Notes: a model not told the origin generated them from the letters alone. A stretch of DNA of 64,000 nucleotides from Campylobacter sp. MIT 97-5078 (GCF_006864455.1 NZ_QHLK01000004.1:1-64000); one strand, 5' to 3'; counted from the stretch's first letter, positions 9,267 to 17,412 are shown. Numbers and translations are program-made.

Positions 9267-10454
9267 TCAAAGTTCTAAAAAAGAATTTTTGTAAAAATTG
9301 CCATTGATTTGATTGTTTTGTATGAGATAACTTCTAAAATTTGTATAGAGTTTATAATTTGGCTTAAACGCATGGGCTTCTTTCCAAAATATATCCAAAG
9401 GTTTTTGATAGCTCAAGCCCTCTATATCATAAAATGCCTTACCGCACACCTTAAGCGAACAGTTATGATACAAGGCTGAAAGTCCAACGGTTGAATTAAC
9501 AACAACACAACCCAAAGCATCGTTTAAAAGGCTTGGTAAGTGAGCATCGTGTATATAAAAAACTCTTCCCTCAAGCTTATATTGCCTACAAAGCCTGTTT
9601 ATCAAAACACCATAATGAGTATAACCCCTATCCATAGGATGATGCTTAAACACAAGGCAGTGTTTATCTCTGGCATTTAAAGCAAAAGAGCTTAGTGTTT
9701 GAATGATGAAATGCTCAACACTCCCACCCTTATAATGCTTTAAAATTTGCGTATCATTAAATACCTGCAAAACAGCGACGAAATATTTCCCTTTGAGTTT
9801 TTTAAGCTCTTCATTCGTCTTTTTTTCACTAAATTTATACCAAAATTTCCTATAAAAAGCTCGTATCCAAGGGATAAGTTCGAGTGGGCTTAAAGAACGA
9901 TGATGTAAGCGATTGTTGTAAAAAGGAGCCAGCAAAAAAGCAAAAAGCCAATACCAAAAAGCAAAAAAAGCCATACACTCAAAAGCACCTTCAAATTTCT
10001 CATTCGCAACACTTACAGGAACTTCAAGATCAATATAAAAATTCTTATCCCTAGGAAGCTGAGAATTTGCATTAACGCCGTTTTTCTCAAAAGTGATGAA
10101 ATTTGGGCGAAGATAGCCTTCTTCAAAGATGTAAATGCCTATTTTAAGGCTTTTAGCAGCCCTTATAGCTATGCTATGCAAAGGACGGCAGTCATTATAA
10201 GTGATGATATAATCGATCTTGTGTTCTTTGCAAAAATTTTTAAAAAAGGTTTTGAAATTTTTAAGCTCGCCTTTATACTTATGAGCATTAAAAGGATAAA
10301 AAAACTTATCTCCGCCGTTAAAATTAAGTTTAAATACCCTAGCATCATTTTGTTTAAGTTTTTTTGCAAGTTTGCTAAAAAAAGGACCGATTGGACCTTG
10401 CAGTAAAAGAACATTTTTACCAGCAAATTCTTTCATCTTTTGCTTAAAATTCAT
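9267..10454 (-). CDS. kpsS: Capsule Kdo transferase KpsS
   Basis: KpsS adds the first beta-linked Kdo to lyso-phosphatidylglycerol, starting the poly-Kdo linker on which ABC-transporter-dependent capsules are anchored. The 395-residue sequence shows the family pattern: N-terminal LLLQGPIGPFFSKLAKKL, FEEGYLRPNFIT near 130, FKHHPMDRG near 268 and VVVNSTVGLSALYH near 313. The protein acts at the inner face of the cytoplasmic membrane. It follows kpsC on the same strand after a 185-base gap, so it may have its own promoter. The export genes of a kps locus are not in this window. Confidence 0.93.
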   Translation of the reverse strand: MNFKQKMKEFAGKNVLLLQGPIGPFFSKLAKKLKQNDARVFKLNFNGGDKFFYPFNAHKYKGELKNFKTFFKNFCKEHKIDYIITYNDCRPLHSIAIRAAKSLKIGIYIFEEGYLRPNFITFEKNGVNANSQLPRDKNFYIDLEVPVSVANEKFEGAFECMAFFAFWYWLFAFLLAPFYNNRLHHRSLSPLELIPWIRAFYRKFWYKFSEKKTNEELKKLKGKYFVAVLQVFNDTQILKHYKGGSVEHFIIQTLSSFALNARDKHCLVFKHHPMDRGYTHYGVLINRLCRQYKLEGRVFYIHDAHLPSLLNDALGCVVVNSTVGLSALYHNCSLKVCGKAFYDIEGLSYQKPLDIFWKEAHAFKPNYKLYTNFRSYLIQNNQINGNFYKNSFLEL

Positions 10455-10639
10455 AACGACTAACGTATCCTCGCCCCATATCTCTAATAAAATATTGATT
10501 TTTGAAAATTTTAATTATAACAAAAAAATAAAAATTTAACTTGAAATAAAGTCTAAAAAGCAACATTTTTTTAAATTTTCTTTATGCGCTATCTTGACTT
10601 TAACGCAAGAATTTATTAAGAAGAATTTCCAAGTCAAAT

Positions 10640-12700
10640 TTAATTTTTTATAAAAAAGTATTCATATGCTCGTCTTATCTTTCTTAGGCTAACATTTCTT
10701 AAAACAAGCAAAAATCTCAACCATTTTTTAGAAAAATACGCATTTTGAAGCTCAAGCAAGCTCTTAAAAGCAGGTTCAAACTCACAAAGCTTTTTATCTT
10801 TAGCATTAATATATCTTGGATATATAAGCAAAGTTCCCGCGACAAGCTCCTCAAGTGTAAGTTTTCTTTTGCGACGAGCACAGATGAGTTTATCTGTAGT
10901 TAAACCCCAGCCCGCATAAAAAGGAAGTCCATATACCACCACTTTTTTAGCTCTTAAAATCGCCTCAAAACCAACGGTTGAAGTGATAGTATGCACCTCA
11001 TCAACACTATCTAAACAAGAATGCAAACTCACATCACAAACTATCTCATCGCAATATTCAAGTATGATTTTCTCATCTTTTAGCCCTTTTCTGTTACCGC
11101 TAAGCACATCAGGATGAGGTTTAAAGACTATATAAGCATCTTTATTTTCAAGTCTTGCTTGCTTAATAAGCTCTTGAGTGCTTAGCTTAAAACCGCCAAG
11201 TAACATAGAAGCGTCATCTTCAACTTGAGCAGCGATGAGGAGGATTTTCTGTTCTTTTTTGGCATTAAATTTGATATTTTTATGAATATCATTGTTGTAT
11301 TTTGAGAATTTATGCTTGATAATTTCTTTGATCGTTTTTTGTGCTTTTTGGATATGACTTTGATTAAATTCGTAATTTTGCAAGAGGTATTCTAAATCAC
11401 TTTCCTTGCTTGGATCAATATAAAGTCCCTTACTATCAATTACCAAAGAAAAAGGACGCGTCAAATCAGAACCCAAAGAAACCGATCGGATAAAGCCATC
11501 TTCAACTCTAAAAATTCTCACCCTTTCGCCAAAAACTTCTTTGATTTTTTCATCACTAAAACTTGCTCCCCACACAAAAAGCTTGTCATCATTTTTAAAA
11601 TTTATAGGCTTTTTAAGAGAATTTAAAAAAATGAGTTTGTTTGCTTTAGCTTTAAAAAAAGGCTTGATAAAATGATGTTTCCAGAGCGAAAAACCTAAGA
11701 AAAACAAAGTATTTGAATTGACTTGCTCGATAGTTTTATACTTATAAAGTGAGTTTATAGTATCTAAAATATCGCTTTTTTCTTGTGAGTAGGGATTAAA
11801 ATACTCACTATAAAGTATATATGCTGCTGCAAAAAGCTCTTCAAGTGTAAGTTTTCTCTTGCGACGGGCACAGACGAGTTTATCTGTAGTTAAACCCCAG
11901 CCCGCATAAAAAGGCAAGCCATAACATACGCATTCACAGCCACACAGCAAAGCTTCAAAGCCCATTTGAGAAGTTTTTGTATAAACTTTATCAAAATGTT
12001 TTAGCAAGGCTATAGGATTAAAATTTTCTTTAATCAACACGCAGTTGCTAGGTAAATTGCAAAAATCAAAATCAGCTTTTTTCTTTTTGCTCAACACATC
12101 TGGGTGAATTTTAATGTAAATTTGAGTATTTTGATTTTCTTTTATGGCATCATTTATCATTTTTTGAGTGCTAAACTGCAAGGCTAAGCCATATTTTAAG
12201 GACGCATCATTTGCACTTTGAGTGATGATTAAAATACGTTTTTGCTTACTTTTTGTGAAAAAATCATTTGGTAAATCAAGAGCGTTATTGTATTTGCTTA
12301 ACCCGTATTTTTTGATAAGCTGTATTGATTGTGTAGCAAGTTGAAGTAAGCTTTTATCCTGTTTAAAGTCATATTCATTAAGTATATTTTCAAGCCTTGA
12401 AGGCGAAGTAGCATCATAATAAATACCCACATCATCACGCACCAGACTAAAACTAGGCGAATGCTCAAGCCCCAAACCAACAGAGCGTAAAAACCCATCT
12501 TCTAAAAGTTCAAATTTAGCCTTATATCTTTGAGCTTGCTTTAGCGCCCAAAATCCAGAACTCTTACGCCCCCAGCCATAAAATACACTTTTTTTATCAA
12601 CCTTAGCACCTAGTATGAAAGGCTTAAGGTTTAAAAAAGACTTGACATTGTTTATAAGACGTTTAGAGTTTGCGTATCGTTTCATATCATCACTTTTCAA
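10640..12700 (-). CDS. kpsC: Dual-domain capsule Kdo transferase KpsC
   Basis: KpsC extends the poly-Kdo linker with two beta-Kdo transferase domains of alternating specificity. The duplication is obvious in the 686 residues: FYGWGRKSSG...LLEDGFLRSVGLG and later FVWGASFSD...VEDGFIRSVSLG open the two halves, and each half has an IHPDVLS/KPHPDVLSG motif and the block YGLPFYAGWGLTTDKL followed by CARRKRKLTLEEL. The last block is almost identical at DNA level in the two halves (see the repeat entries). Length and order are normal for the family. A start ATG at 12700 is preceded by a purine-rich stretch. It is the first gene of the capsule-linker run, separated from a tRNA gene by about 100 bases. 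Confidence 0.95.
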   Translation of the reverse strand: MKSDDMKRYANSKRLINNVKSFLNLKPFILGAKVDKKSVFYGWGRKSSGFWALKQAQRYKAKFELLEDGFLRSVGLGLEHSPSFSLVRDDVGIYYDATSPSRLENILNEYDFKQDKSLLQLATQSIQLIKKYGLSKYNNALDLPNDFFTKSKQKRILIITQSANDASLKYGLALQFSTQKMINDAIKENQNTQIYIKIHPDVLSKKKKADFDFCNLPSNCVLIKENFNPIALLKHFDKVYTKTSQMGFEALLCGCECVCYGLPFYAGWGLTTDKLVCARRKRKLTLEELFAAAYILYSEYFNPYSQEKSDILDTINSLYKYKTIEQVNSNTLFFLGFSLWKHHFIKPFFKAKANKLIFLNSLKKPINFKNDDKLFVWGASFSDEKIKEVFGERVRIFRVEDGFIRSVSLGSDLTRPFSLVIDSKGLYIDPSKESDLEYLLQNYEFNQSHIQKAQKTIKEIIKHKFSKYNNDIHKNIKFNAKKEQKILLIAAQVEDDASMLLGGFKLSTQELIKQARLENKDAYIVFKPHPDVLSGNRKGLKDEKIILEYCDEIVCDVSLHSCLDSVDEVHTITSTVGFEAILRAKKVVVYGLPFYAGWGLTTDKLICARRKRKLTLEELVAGTLLIYPRYINAKDKKLCEFEPAFKSLLELQNAYFSKKWLRFLLVLRNVSLRKIRRAYEYFFIKN
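10844..10924 (-). repeat. KpsC internal direct repeat, copy in the second domain
   Basis: This 81-base segment differs from 11834-11914 at only four positions by eye. It encodes the block around FYAGWGLTTDKLICARR of the second transferase domain. The two copies are exactly 990 bases apart, i.e. in the same reading frame. Confidence 0.9.
11834..11914 (-). repeat. KpsC internal direct repeat, copy in the first domain
   Basis: Partner of 10844-10924: 81 bases with four mismatches, encoding FYAGWGLTTDKLVCARR in the first transferase domain. Identity drops sharply on either side of the block, which suggests gene conversion rather than general similarity of the two domains. Confidence 0.9.
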
Positions 12701-12797
12701 AAAAATAAATTATAACATTAAATTTAAGATACTTTTGCTTTTATCTGCTTGTATGAAGTAGAAAAATGATAAGGCTTAACAAAAGAAGCCTTGAAAG

Positions 12798-12887
12798 TGG
12801 CGGACAGAGAGGGATTTGAACCCTCGAGACCCGTTAAGATCTGCACCCTTAGCAGGGGTGTGGTTTCAGCCACTCACCCATCTGTCC
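12798..12887 (-). tRNA. tRNA-Ser (anticodon GCT)
   Basis: On the minus strand the acceptor stem GGACAGA pairs with TCTGTCC, followed by discriminator G and an encoded CCA (12800-12798). The anticodon arm CACCC-CTGCTAA-GGGTG gives anticodon GCT, reading AGC/AGT serine codons. A long variable arm (GCAGATCTTAACGGGTC region) and the T loop GGTTCAAATCC are present, as expected for a class II tRNA of 90 bases including CCA. Confidence 0.97.
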
Positions 12888-12907
12888 TTTGTGGTTTTAA
12901 AGCTGTA

Positions 12908-12913
12908 ATTATA
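12908..12913 (-). promoter_or_regulatory. -10 box for tRNA-Ser
   Basis: TATAAT on the minus strand (12913-12908), about 21 bases upstream of the mature tRNA 5' end at 12887. There is no clear -35 element, as usual in this genus. Confidence 0.6.
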
Positions 12914-13065
12914 ACGAATCTAGCTTGAATTTAACTTAAAAAGCTTAAATCCGCTGGCTTTGTTTTTAGCTTCAAAACAAAATAACCATACCAAAACGAT
13001 AAAATTGTAAATTAAAAGATAAAATTAAATATCTCTTAAGCTCAAAAAGCCTAAAAGAAGCTGTG

Positions 13066-13617
13066 TTATAGGCTAAGATAGGCTAAAATAAAGGTTACAA
13101 CAAAAGCAAAAGCAATGGTTAGAAGTTGTTTTTGTCTGTCTTTTTTTATCGCCACAAGCGTGATCATCAGCCCTGAGATATAAAGAGTAATCAAAGCCAG
13201 CCCAAAACCCACAGAAAGCACACTAAAATACCATTTACCCTTATCCTTGTGAAGCATGATCATATCGCCAAGCAAACTTCGCTCTTTCGTGGTAATCACA
13301 ATTTGATCATTATCTTGCTTGATATTAATACTATAATGCACTCCACCCATACTCATGCCCTTGCCTTTTTTATCATTTTTAAGCTTGGTATTACTTGGAA
13401 TTTTAAGTTTAAGTTCTTTAAGCAAAGCAAGAAGTTCTTCTTTTTCTTTGCCTAGAGTAAGCGTTTTTTTTACGCTAAAGCTTTGTTCTTTAAGTCCTAT
13501 ATCTTGATTTATTCCAAAGATGTAAGCTATACCTGTAACAGCATACATCAAAGCAAGTGGCAGAAAAAATAAACTCACATAAATATGAATTTGGCGAAAA
13601 AATTTATTTTTATTCAT
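13066..13617 (-). CDS. PepSY-type integral membrane protein
   Basis: A 183-residue protein with a PepSY-associated TM layout: an N-terminal membrane helix opened by RQIHIYVSLFFLPLALMYAVTG (the His-Ile-Tyr pattern is typical of PepSY_TM proteins), a short external domain with a PepSY-like strand set (GVHYSINIKQDNDQIVITT), a helix ending in LYISGLMITLVAIKK and a last C-terminal helix. Family members are often linked to iron or haem reduction and uptake. It lies downstream of nrfA but is separated by a terminator and its own upstream region containing a Fur-box-like sequence, so it is probably an independent, iron-responsive gene. The exact function is not established. Confidence 0.8.
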   Translation of the reverse strand: MNKNKFFRQIHIYVSLFFLPLALMYAVTGIAYIFGINQDIGLKEQSFSVKKTLTLGKEKEELLALLKELKLKIPSNTKLKNDKKGKGMSMGGVHYSINIKQDNDQIVITTKERSLLGDMIMLHKDKGKWYFSVLSVGFGLALITLYISGLMITLVAIKKDRQKQLLTIAFAFVVTFILAYLSL

Positions 13618-13677
13618 ATCAAAATCCCTTTATTTTATAAATCAAAATTTAATGTTTTTTAATAAACAAAATGTAAC

Positions 13678-13696
13678 AAATAATGATAATTCATTA
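13678..13696 (-). promoter_or_regulatory. Fur-box-like operator upstream of the PepSY-type gene
   Basis: AAATAATGATAATTCATTA matches the 19-base Fur consensus GATAATGATAATCATTATC in its left two hexamers and carries CATTA one base displaced. It lies about 60-80 bases before the 13617 start codon and close to a TACATT (13675-13670, minus) that could be the -10. The fur gene itself is at 31806-32273. Confidence 0.5.
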
Positions 13697-13763
13697 AAAA
13701 CAAATAGCAAAAAACAAGTTTAAATCGATATAAAAACAAGAAAAATAACAAGTTAAAAATGTA

Positions 13764-13784
13764 AAAGCCCCGAAGCGGGGCTTT
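13764..13784 (-). terminator. Rho-independent terminator after nrfA
   Basis: A perfect 9-base GC-rich stem, AAAGCCCCG/CGGGGCTTT, with a 3-base loop lies 5 bases past the nrfA stop codon. It is followed on the minus strand by TTTAC and a T-rich stretch. It is one of the few GC-rich hairpins in the window. Confidence 0.9.
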
Positions 13785-13788
13785 GATT

Positions 13789-15606
13789 TTAGTATTTATC
13801 AATCACCTGATAATTATATGGCTTAGTGTTTTTATCAAACTCAAGATATTCAGCTGGTGGATTGCCATTAATCTCTTCGTGTTGATAGTATCTATCGCCT
13901 GCTTTGTGTCCGTTCATATCCACTTTGTAGCGAATTTCGCCCGGATTGAGCTTTTGCATATCTTCAAAACCAAGATTTGAGGTTTTAAAGTCATTTATAC
14001 CATTAGCTGCAGCGATTTGCACAAGTTTAGTCTGTCCTTCTCTTGCCATTTCAACTGCTTGCAAAAGCATTCTTGAAGCTTCTCTTGGATTGTGAAAACC
14101 TGTTGAGTTTTCAGCACCCACAAAATCGCCTCTCATTTGAGCTTTTCTGTGAAGCTCTAACACCTCTTTAAGTGTAGCTGAAATTTTAGCCTGATCAGCC
14201 TTGCCATCTGTTTGATACTCTGCCTTAGCACCTAAAAGTTCTCTAAGCTTTTTAATATCCATAATAAGACTTACTGTCGCATACTCAGCACTTCTTAAAT
14301 CATACGCTACTGATTTTTGAATATCTAAAATTTGAGCTTTTAGATAATCCTCACTTTGAGTATGACAAGTTTTACACGCTGCATTAATGTTTTGTAAAGG
14401 TGAGGTTACATTATGTTGAGTAAGCTTTTTTGCACCTTTTCTAATATAAGGCATATGACAATCCGCACACGAAACGCCATTTGCTGCATGCACACCACCG
14501 CTGTAAAGCTCGCTTTCTGGATGTTGAATTTTAATCATAGGTGCACCGCTAAGCTTGTGAGCCCAGTCTTTATCAAAGTTTGCACGCACTTTATCATAAT
14601 AATCATCAAACATTTCTATCCTAAATGGCTGTCCCTTTTTCCACTCACTCCAAGGAAATGCTAACTCTATACCTGCGACTTCAACTTCTGTGAATTGATT
14701 GCCATCTCTTAAAGAATCAAACTCATCATAAGTTTTTTGAGTGCCATCAAACCATTTTTTGCTTGGATCTTGTGCTATGGTTTCGCCTATAGTTTTTACC
14801 TTTGTGCCAGTTGGTTTAAAGTAGTATTCAACATGGCATTGTGAGCAAACAAGGGTTCTCATCTCCTCACGAGTAGCTTTAATGCCAGCTACTGGGTCTT
14901 TTTCATAGCCTCTTGAAACAAGAGCATTAATCGCTGCTGGACGAGTGAGTCTTAAACTCATATCGTTTGGATTATGACAATCCGCACAAGTTACGCCCAT
15001 TCTTTTACCCCCGTGTGGTCCTGAATGCTCGGCTGAATTTTCAGCATAACCATTTACTGCTGGAACAGTTTTGATCATAGTCCAGTATTTTGCTGAGTTA
15101 AATGCCACCCAATCACCTTTTGCAGTATTATTTAAAAGCCAAGGAGTCCAACCACTATGACAATTCATACAGGCAGCTGGTTGTCCGCCAAAAGCTTTAA
15201 AGCCGTGAGCATTTAAGAAATCTTTGTTATTTCTTGCTGTGTCCATTTGATCAACTTGTATCCAAAAATGCCCTCTTTCTTCATTTGCATCAAGAGAGAA
15301 AGGATAACCTGCCCAAAGCACGGTAAGTTGCGGGTAACGAATAAGCTTTGAATATGCTAAATTTCCACCAAATTCGGTAGATATAGGTTTTTCTGTCTCA
15401 ACAGTAAGATACATATCCAAATAATCAGGGAAGTTTTTACCCCAATGATCAAAAGTTGGATTATCATCACTTAACTCGACTAAATCCTTAGAGAGTATCC
15501 CTCCAACCCCTTCGTTTTGTTTTTTGGTGATATCATTATTAAGATAAAGCACCCCAGCGATCAAAACGATAACAATCACAATCGCACTCAATAACTTTTT
15601 ATTCAT
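13789..15606 (-). CDS. nrfA: Pentahaem cytochrome c nitrite reductase NrfA
   Basis: NrfA reduces nitrite to ammonium in the periplasm with six electrons from the quinol oxidase NrfH. The 605-residue protein has an N-terminal signal anchor (LLSAIVIVIVLIAGVLYL) and five haem motifs in order: CMNCH, CADCH, CSQCH, CADCH and CKTCH. The first, active-site haem has CxxCH instead of the CxxCK seen in E. coli and Wolinella; this is a known feature of Campylobacter NrfA. It is about 100 residues longer than E. coli NrfA, mostly at the ends. It lies 18 bases behind nrfH in one transcript and is closed by a strong terminator. Its role is respiration on nitrite and defence against nitrite and NO. Confidence 0.96.
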   Translation of the reverse strand: MNKKLLSAIVIVIVLIAGVLYLNNDITKKQNEGVGGILSKDLVELSDDNPTFDHWGKNFPDYLDMYLTVETEKPISTEFGGNLAYSKLIRYPQLTVLWAGYPFSLDANEERGHFWIQVDQMDTARNNKDFLNAHGFKAFGGQPAACMNCHSGWTPWLLNNTAKGDWVAFNSAKYWTMIKTVPAVNGYAENSAEHSGPHGGKRMGVTCADCHNPNDMSLRLTRPAAINALVSRGYEKDPVAGIKATREEMRTLVCSQCHVEYYFKPTGTKVKTIGETIAQDPSKKWFDGTQKTYDEFDSLRDGNQFTEVEVAGIELAFPWSEWKKGQPFRIEMFDDYYDKVRANFDKDWAHKLSGAPMIKIQHPESELYSGGVHAANGVSCADCHMPYIRKGAKKLTQHNVTSPLQNINAACKTCHTQSEDYLKAQILDIQKSVAYDLRSAEYATVSLIMDIKKLRELLGAKAEYQTDGKADQAKISATLKEVLELHRKAQMRGDFVGAENSTGFHNPREASRMLLQAVEMAREGQTKLVQIAAANGINDFKTSNLGFEDMQKLNPGEIRYKVDMNGHKAGDRYYQHEEINGNPPAEYLEFDKNTKPYNYQVIDKY

Positions 15607-15624
15607 TCATTCCTCCTTGTAAGT

Positions 15625-16134
15625 TTAAAATCCTCTTTTGTGACCGACACCTGCATGACAAGATACGCATTTAAGAGTATTGTCTTTGTGTGGATTGGTC
15701 GTAGCGTTAATCACGACGCTAACATAATCAGCATGACACCTTACGCAATTGTCCTGCACCATAGCTTTGCTTTTTTCATTCGCACTTAAATTTGCTGGCA
15801 AATCATTGAGTTTAAAAGTAAAAGCGTAGGCATGTCCTACACCACTTTCAGCCTTAGCGATCCATTTATCAACAAAACTATGTGGCAAATGACAATCATT
15901 ACAGCTTGCTCTTGGCTCTCCTGCGATTTTCTTTGAGTGTGGAGCTTTTAAGTAATCAGCATACACATCATTCATAATGTGGCAGTTATTACAGGCTTCG
16001 CTTGCGTTTGAAAAATACGAGATTCCTTTTGCATTATAAAAGGTATAAAATCCTAACGCAAAAAACACAAAAAGCAAAACAAGAAAAATGCTAAAAATGC
16101 TACTAGAGCTTTCATTTTTATCTAATTTTTCCAA
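15625..16134 (-). CDS. nrfH: Tetrahaem cytochrome c NrfH (NapC/NirT family)
   Basis: NrfH is the membrane-anchored menaquinol dehydrogenase that passes electrons to NrfA. Its 169 residues contain one N-terminal membrane helix (FSIFLVLLFVFFALGFYTFY) and four CxxCH sites: CNNCH, CNDCH, CVRCH and CVSCH. This matches the NapC/NirT family and the short NrfH length. It is the first gene of nrfHA. About 270 bases without a gene precede it and hold the promoter and a palindrome. An AGGAGGG-like ribosome site just before the start supports the ATG at 16134. Confidence 0.95.
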   Translation of the reverse strand: MEKLDKNESSSSIFSIFLVLLFVFFALGFYTFYNAKGISYFSNASEACNNCHIMNDVYADYLKAPHSKKIAGEPRASCNDCHLPHSFVDKWIAKAESGVGHAYAFTFKLNDLPANLSANEKSKAMVQDNCVRCHADYVSVVINATTNPHKDNTLKCVSCHAGVGHKRGF

Positions 16135-16162
16135 GCACCCTCCTTTTTTTGATAAGATTTTT

Positions 16163-16179
16163 GTTAATCATACATTAAC
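16163..16179. promoter_or_regulatory. Palindrome GTTAAT-N5-ATTAAC in front of nrfH
   Basis: A perfect 6+6 inverted repeat with 5-base spacer, about 30-45 bases upstream of the nrfH start and downstream of a probable -10 (TACAAT, 16233-16228, minus). The spacing is like that of a dimeric regulator such as a Crp/Fnr-type or response-regulator site. The regulator cannot be named from sequence. Confidence 0.45.
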
Positions 16180-16406
16180 TTTATTTAAAGTTTTCTTAAG
16201 GATTAATTTACTCTTGATTAGTTTTTTATTGTATATAAAAATTGTTTTATTTTGATAACAAGCCCATTCTAAAAGACTTTGAAAGAAAATACAAAAAATT
16301 ACTTTGATAAAGTAAATACTCAAGTAAAAAATCTAGCCTTTTAAAAGTCTTTCAATGCTTAGATTTCAAGACTTTTGCTGGATTTTAGGATAAAAATATC
16401 AAAAAT
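16180..16406. other. Gene-free spacer between rdxA and nrfH
   Basis: A/T-rich. It holds the probable nrfH -10 (16228-16233), a 7-base palindrome TTACTTT-GAT-AAAGTAA (16299-16315), and a distant complementary pair AAAGACTTT (16272-16280)/AAAGTCTTT (16344-16352) that could fold a larger stem in the 3' region of the rdxA message. No open frame or RNA gene is recognised. Confidence 0.4.
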
Positions 16407-17012
16407 TTATAAAAAACGCACCACTTCATCAAAATCAAAACGCGTTTTTTCTGGAATTTGTGTGCTAGCTTTTTTGCCAAGTGCGATCATAAGGCTGGCT
16501 TGCTCTTTATTTGTATCAAGCTTAAGATAATCGTTTAAAGCTTTTTTATCAAAACCCCCTATGGTGCAAGTGCCTATATTCAAAGCATTTGCCGCATAAA
16601 GTATGCTTGCAAGTGCGATATGAGCTTGCTCTCTAGCATAAGCAAGCTTTTGAGCCTCGTTCATACCATCTAAGAAAGGTTTATAAGTTTTTAAACGCAT
16701 ATTTAGCTCACCTTCGCTCATCTTTCTTTTTCTTAACTTACTTTCAAAATACTGAGAAAAATCAAGCCTTGAAACGATAATGATAACAGCTGCTGCTTGA
16801 GCTACGTGAATTTGTTTATTTGCAATTTGTGCAAGTTCTTGTAACTTCACTCTATCCTCAGTCAAGATAAATTTCCAAGGCTCAAGCCCAAGACTGCTAG
16901 GGCTTAACCTGGCGATCTCTAAAATTTGCCTTAAATCCTCACTTGAAAGCTTAGCATCTGAAAAATCACGGCACGAATACCTTGTGCTTAAAATTTCAAG
17001 TTCTTTTTTCAT
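16407..17012 (-). CDS. rdxA: RdxA-type oxygen-insensitive nitroreductase
   Basis: A 201-residue FMN-dependent NAD(P)H nitroreductase. The pattern LSTRYSCRDF at the N-terminus, ARLSPSSLGLEPWKFI near 33-48, and GTCTIGGFDKKALNDYL near 147-163 is that of the small nitroreductase family; the Cys in SCRDF and the LGLEPWKF segment resemble Campylobacter/Helicobacter RdxA, which activates metronidazole. The reading frame is intact. A promoter with extended -10 TGTGTATAAT (17049-17044 on minus) and an AAAGGAG ribosome site precede the ATG. It appears monocistronic. The physiological substrate is uncertain. Confidence 0.88.
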   Translation of the reverse strand: MKKELEILSTRYSCRDFSDAKLSSEDLRQILEIARLSPSSLGLEPWKFILTEDRVKLQELAQIANKQIHVAQAAAVIIIVSRLDFSQYFESKLRKRKMSEGELNMRLKTYKPFLDGMNEAQKLAYAREQAHIALASILYAANALNIGTCTIGGFDKKALNDYLKLDTNKEQASLMIALGKKASTQIPEKTRFDFDEVVRFL

Positions 17013-17043
17013 ATTTTCTCCTTTGTTTATTTGAATTTATTTT

Positions 17044-17049
17044 ATTATA
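17044..17049 (-). promoter_or_regulatory. Extended -10 of the nitroreductase gene
   Basis: TATAAT preceded by TGTG on the minus strand, about 30 bases upstream of the start codon, followed by an AAAGGAG ribosome site. Confidence 0.6.
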
Positions 17050-17137
17050 CACAAAAAATAGTAAAATTTTTATTTTTATGTTTGTTTAAAATGCTTTCAT
17101 CTTAGCTGATATGCCTTTTATGTCTTATCAAACTCAA

Positions 17138-17412
17138 GTAATGTGGCAAAAACAGAATTTAAACAGAGGGAAATTTTAGAAAAGCTACCTTTGTGTTTTC
17201 AAGAGCGATTTTTTAGGTGAAAACTCATCTTGCAAAAAAAAATGGTGGGGGGGCACAATGCTCAAAAAGTGCAAAAAGCTATGCAAGAAGAACTTGAAAA
17301 AGAAGCTTTGGTAAGGATTGATCATCATATTGGTTTGGTAGATTGTAAAAGTTTGCAAGACTTAACGCAGATAAAAGCTGAAGTTTTAGGAGCTATCAAG
17401 AAACTTTTTTAA
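17138..17412 (+). pseudogene. Decayed gene remnant with an in-frame stop and a short G tract
   Basis: One plus-strand frame reads KTEFKQREILEKLPLCFQER, hits a TGA near 17218, then continues through a 7-base G run (17247-17253) into a 52-residue tail (NAQKVQKAMQEELEKEALV, later AEVLGAIKKLF) that looks like genuine helical coding sequence with a proper stop at 17412. The only initiation codon for the tail is a TTG at 17230 in an A-run. I do not recognise the parent family. A small real gene cannot be excluded, but a 3' remnant of a larger gene fits better. It lies between two genes transcribed from the minus strand. Confidence 0.35.

Noticed and set aside
10640-12700. KpsC repeats as evidence of an insertion sequence or assembly error
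   Set aside because: Both copies lie in proper domain positions of a known two-domain enzyme and keep the frame; no terminal inverted repeats or transposase.
12798-12887. tRNA-Ser as an integration site for a genomic island
   Set aside because: No integrase, no repeated tRNA 3' end and no foreign-looking genes on either side.
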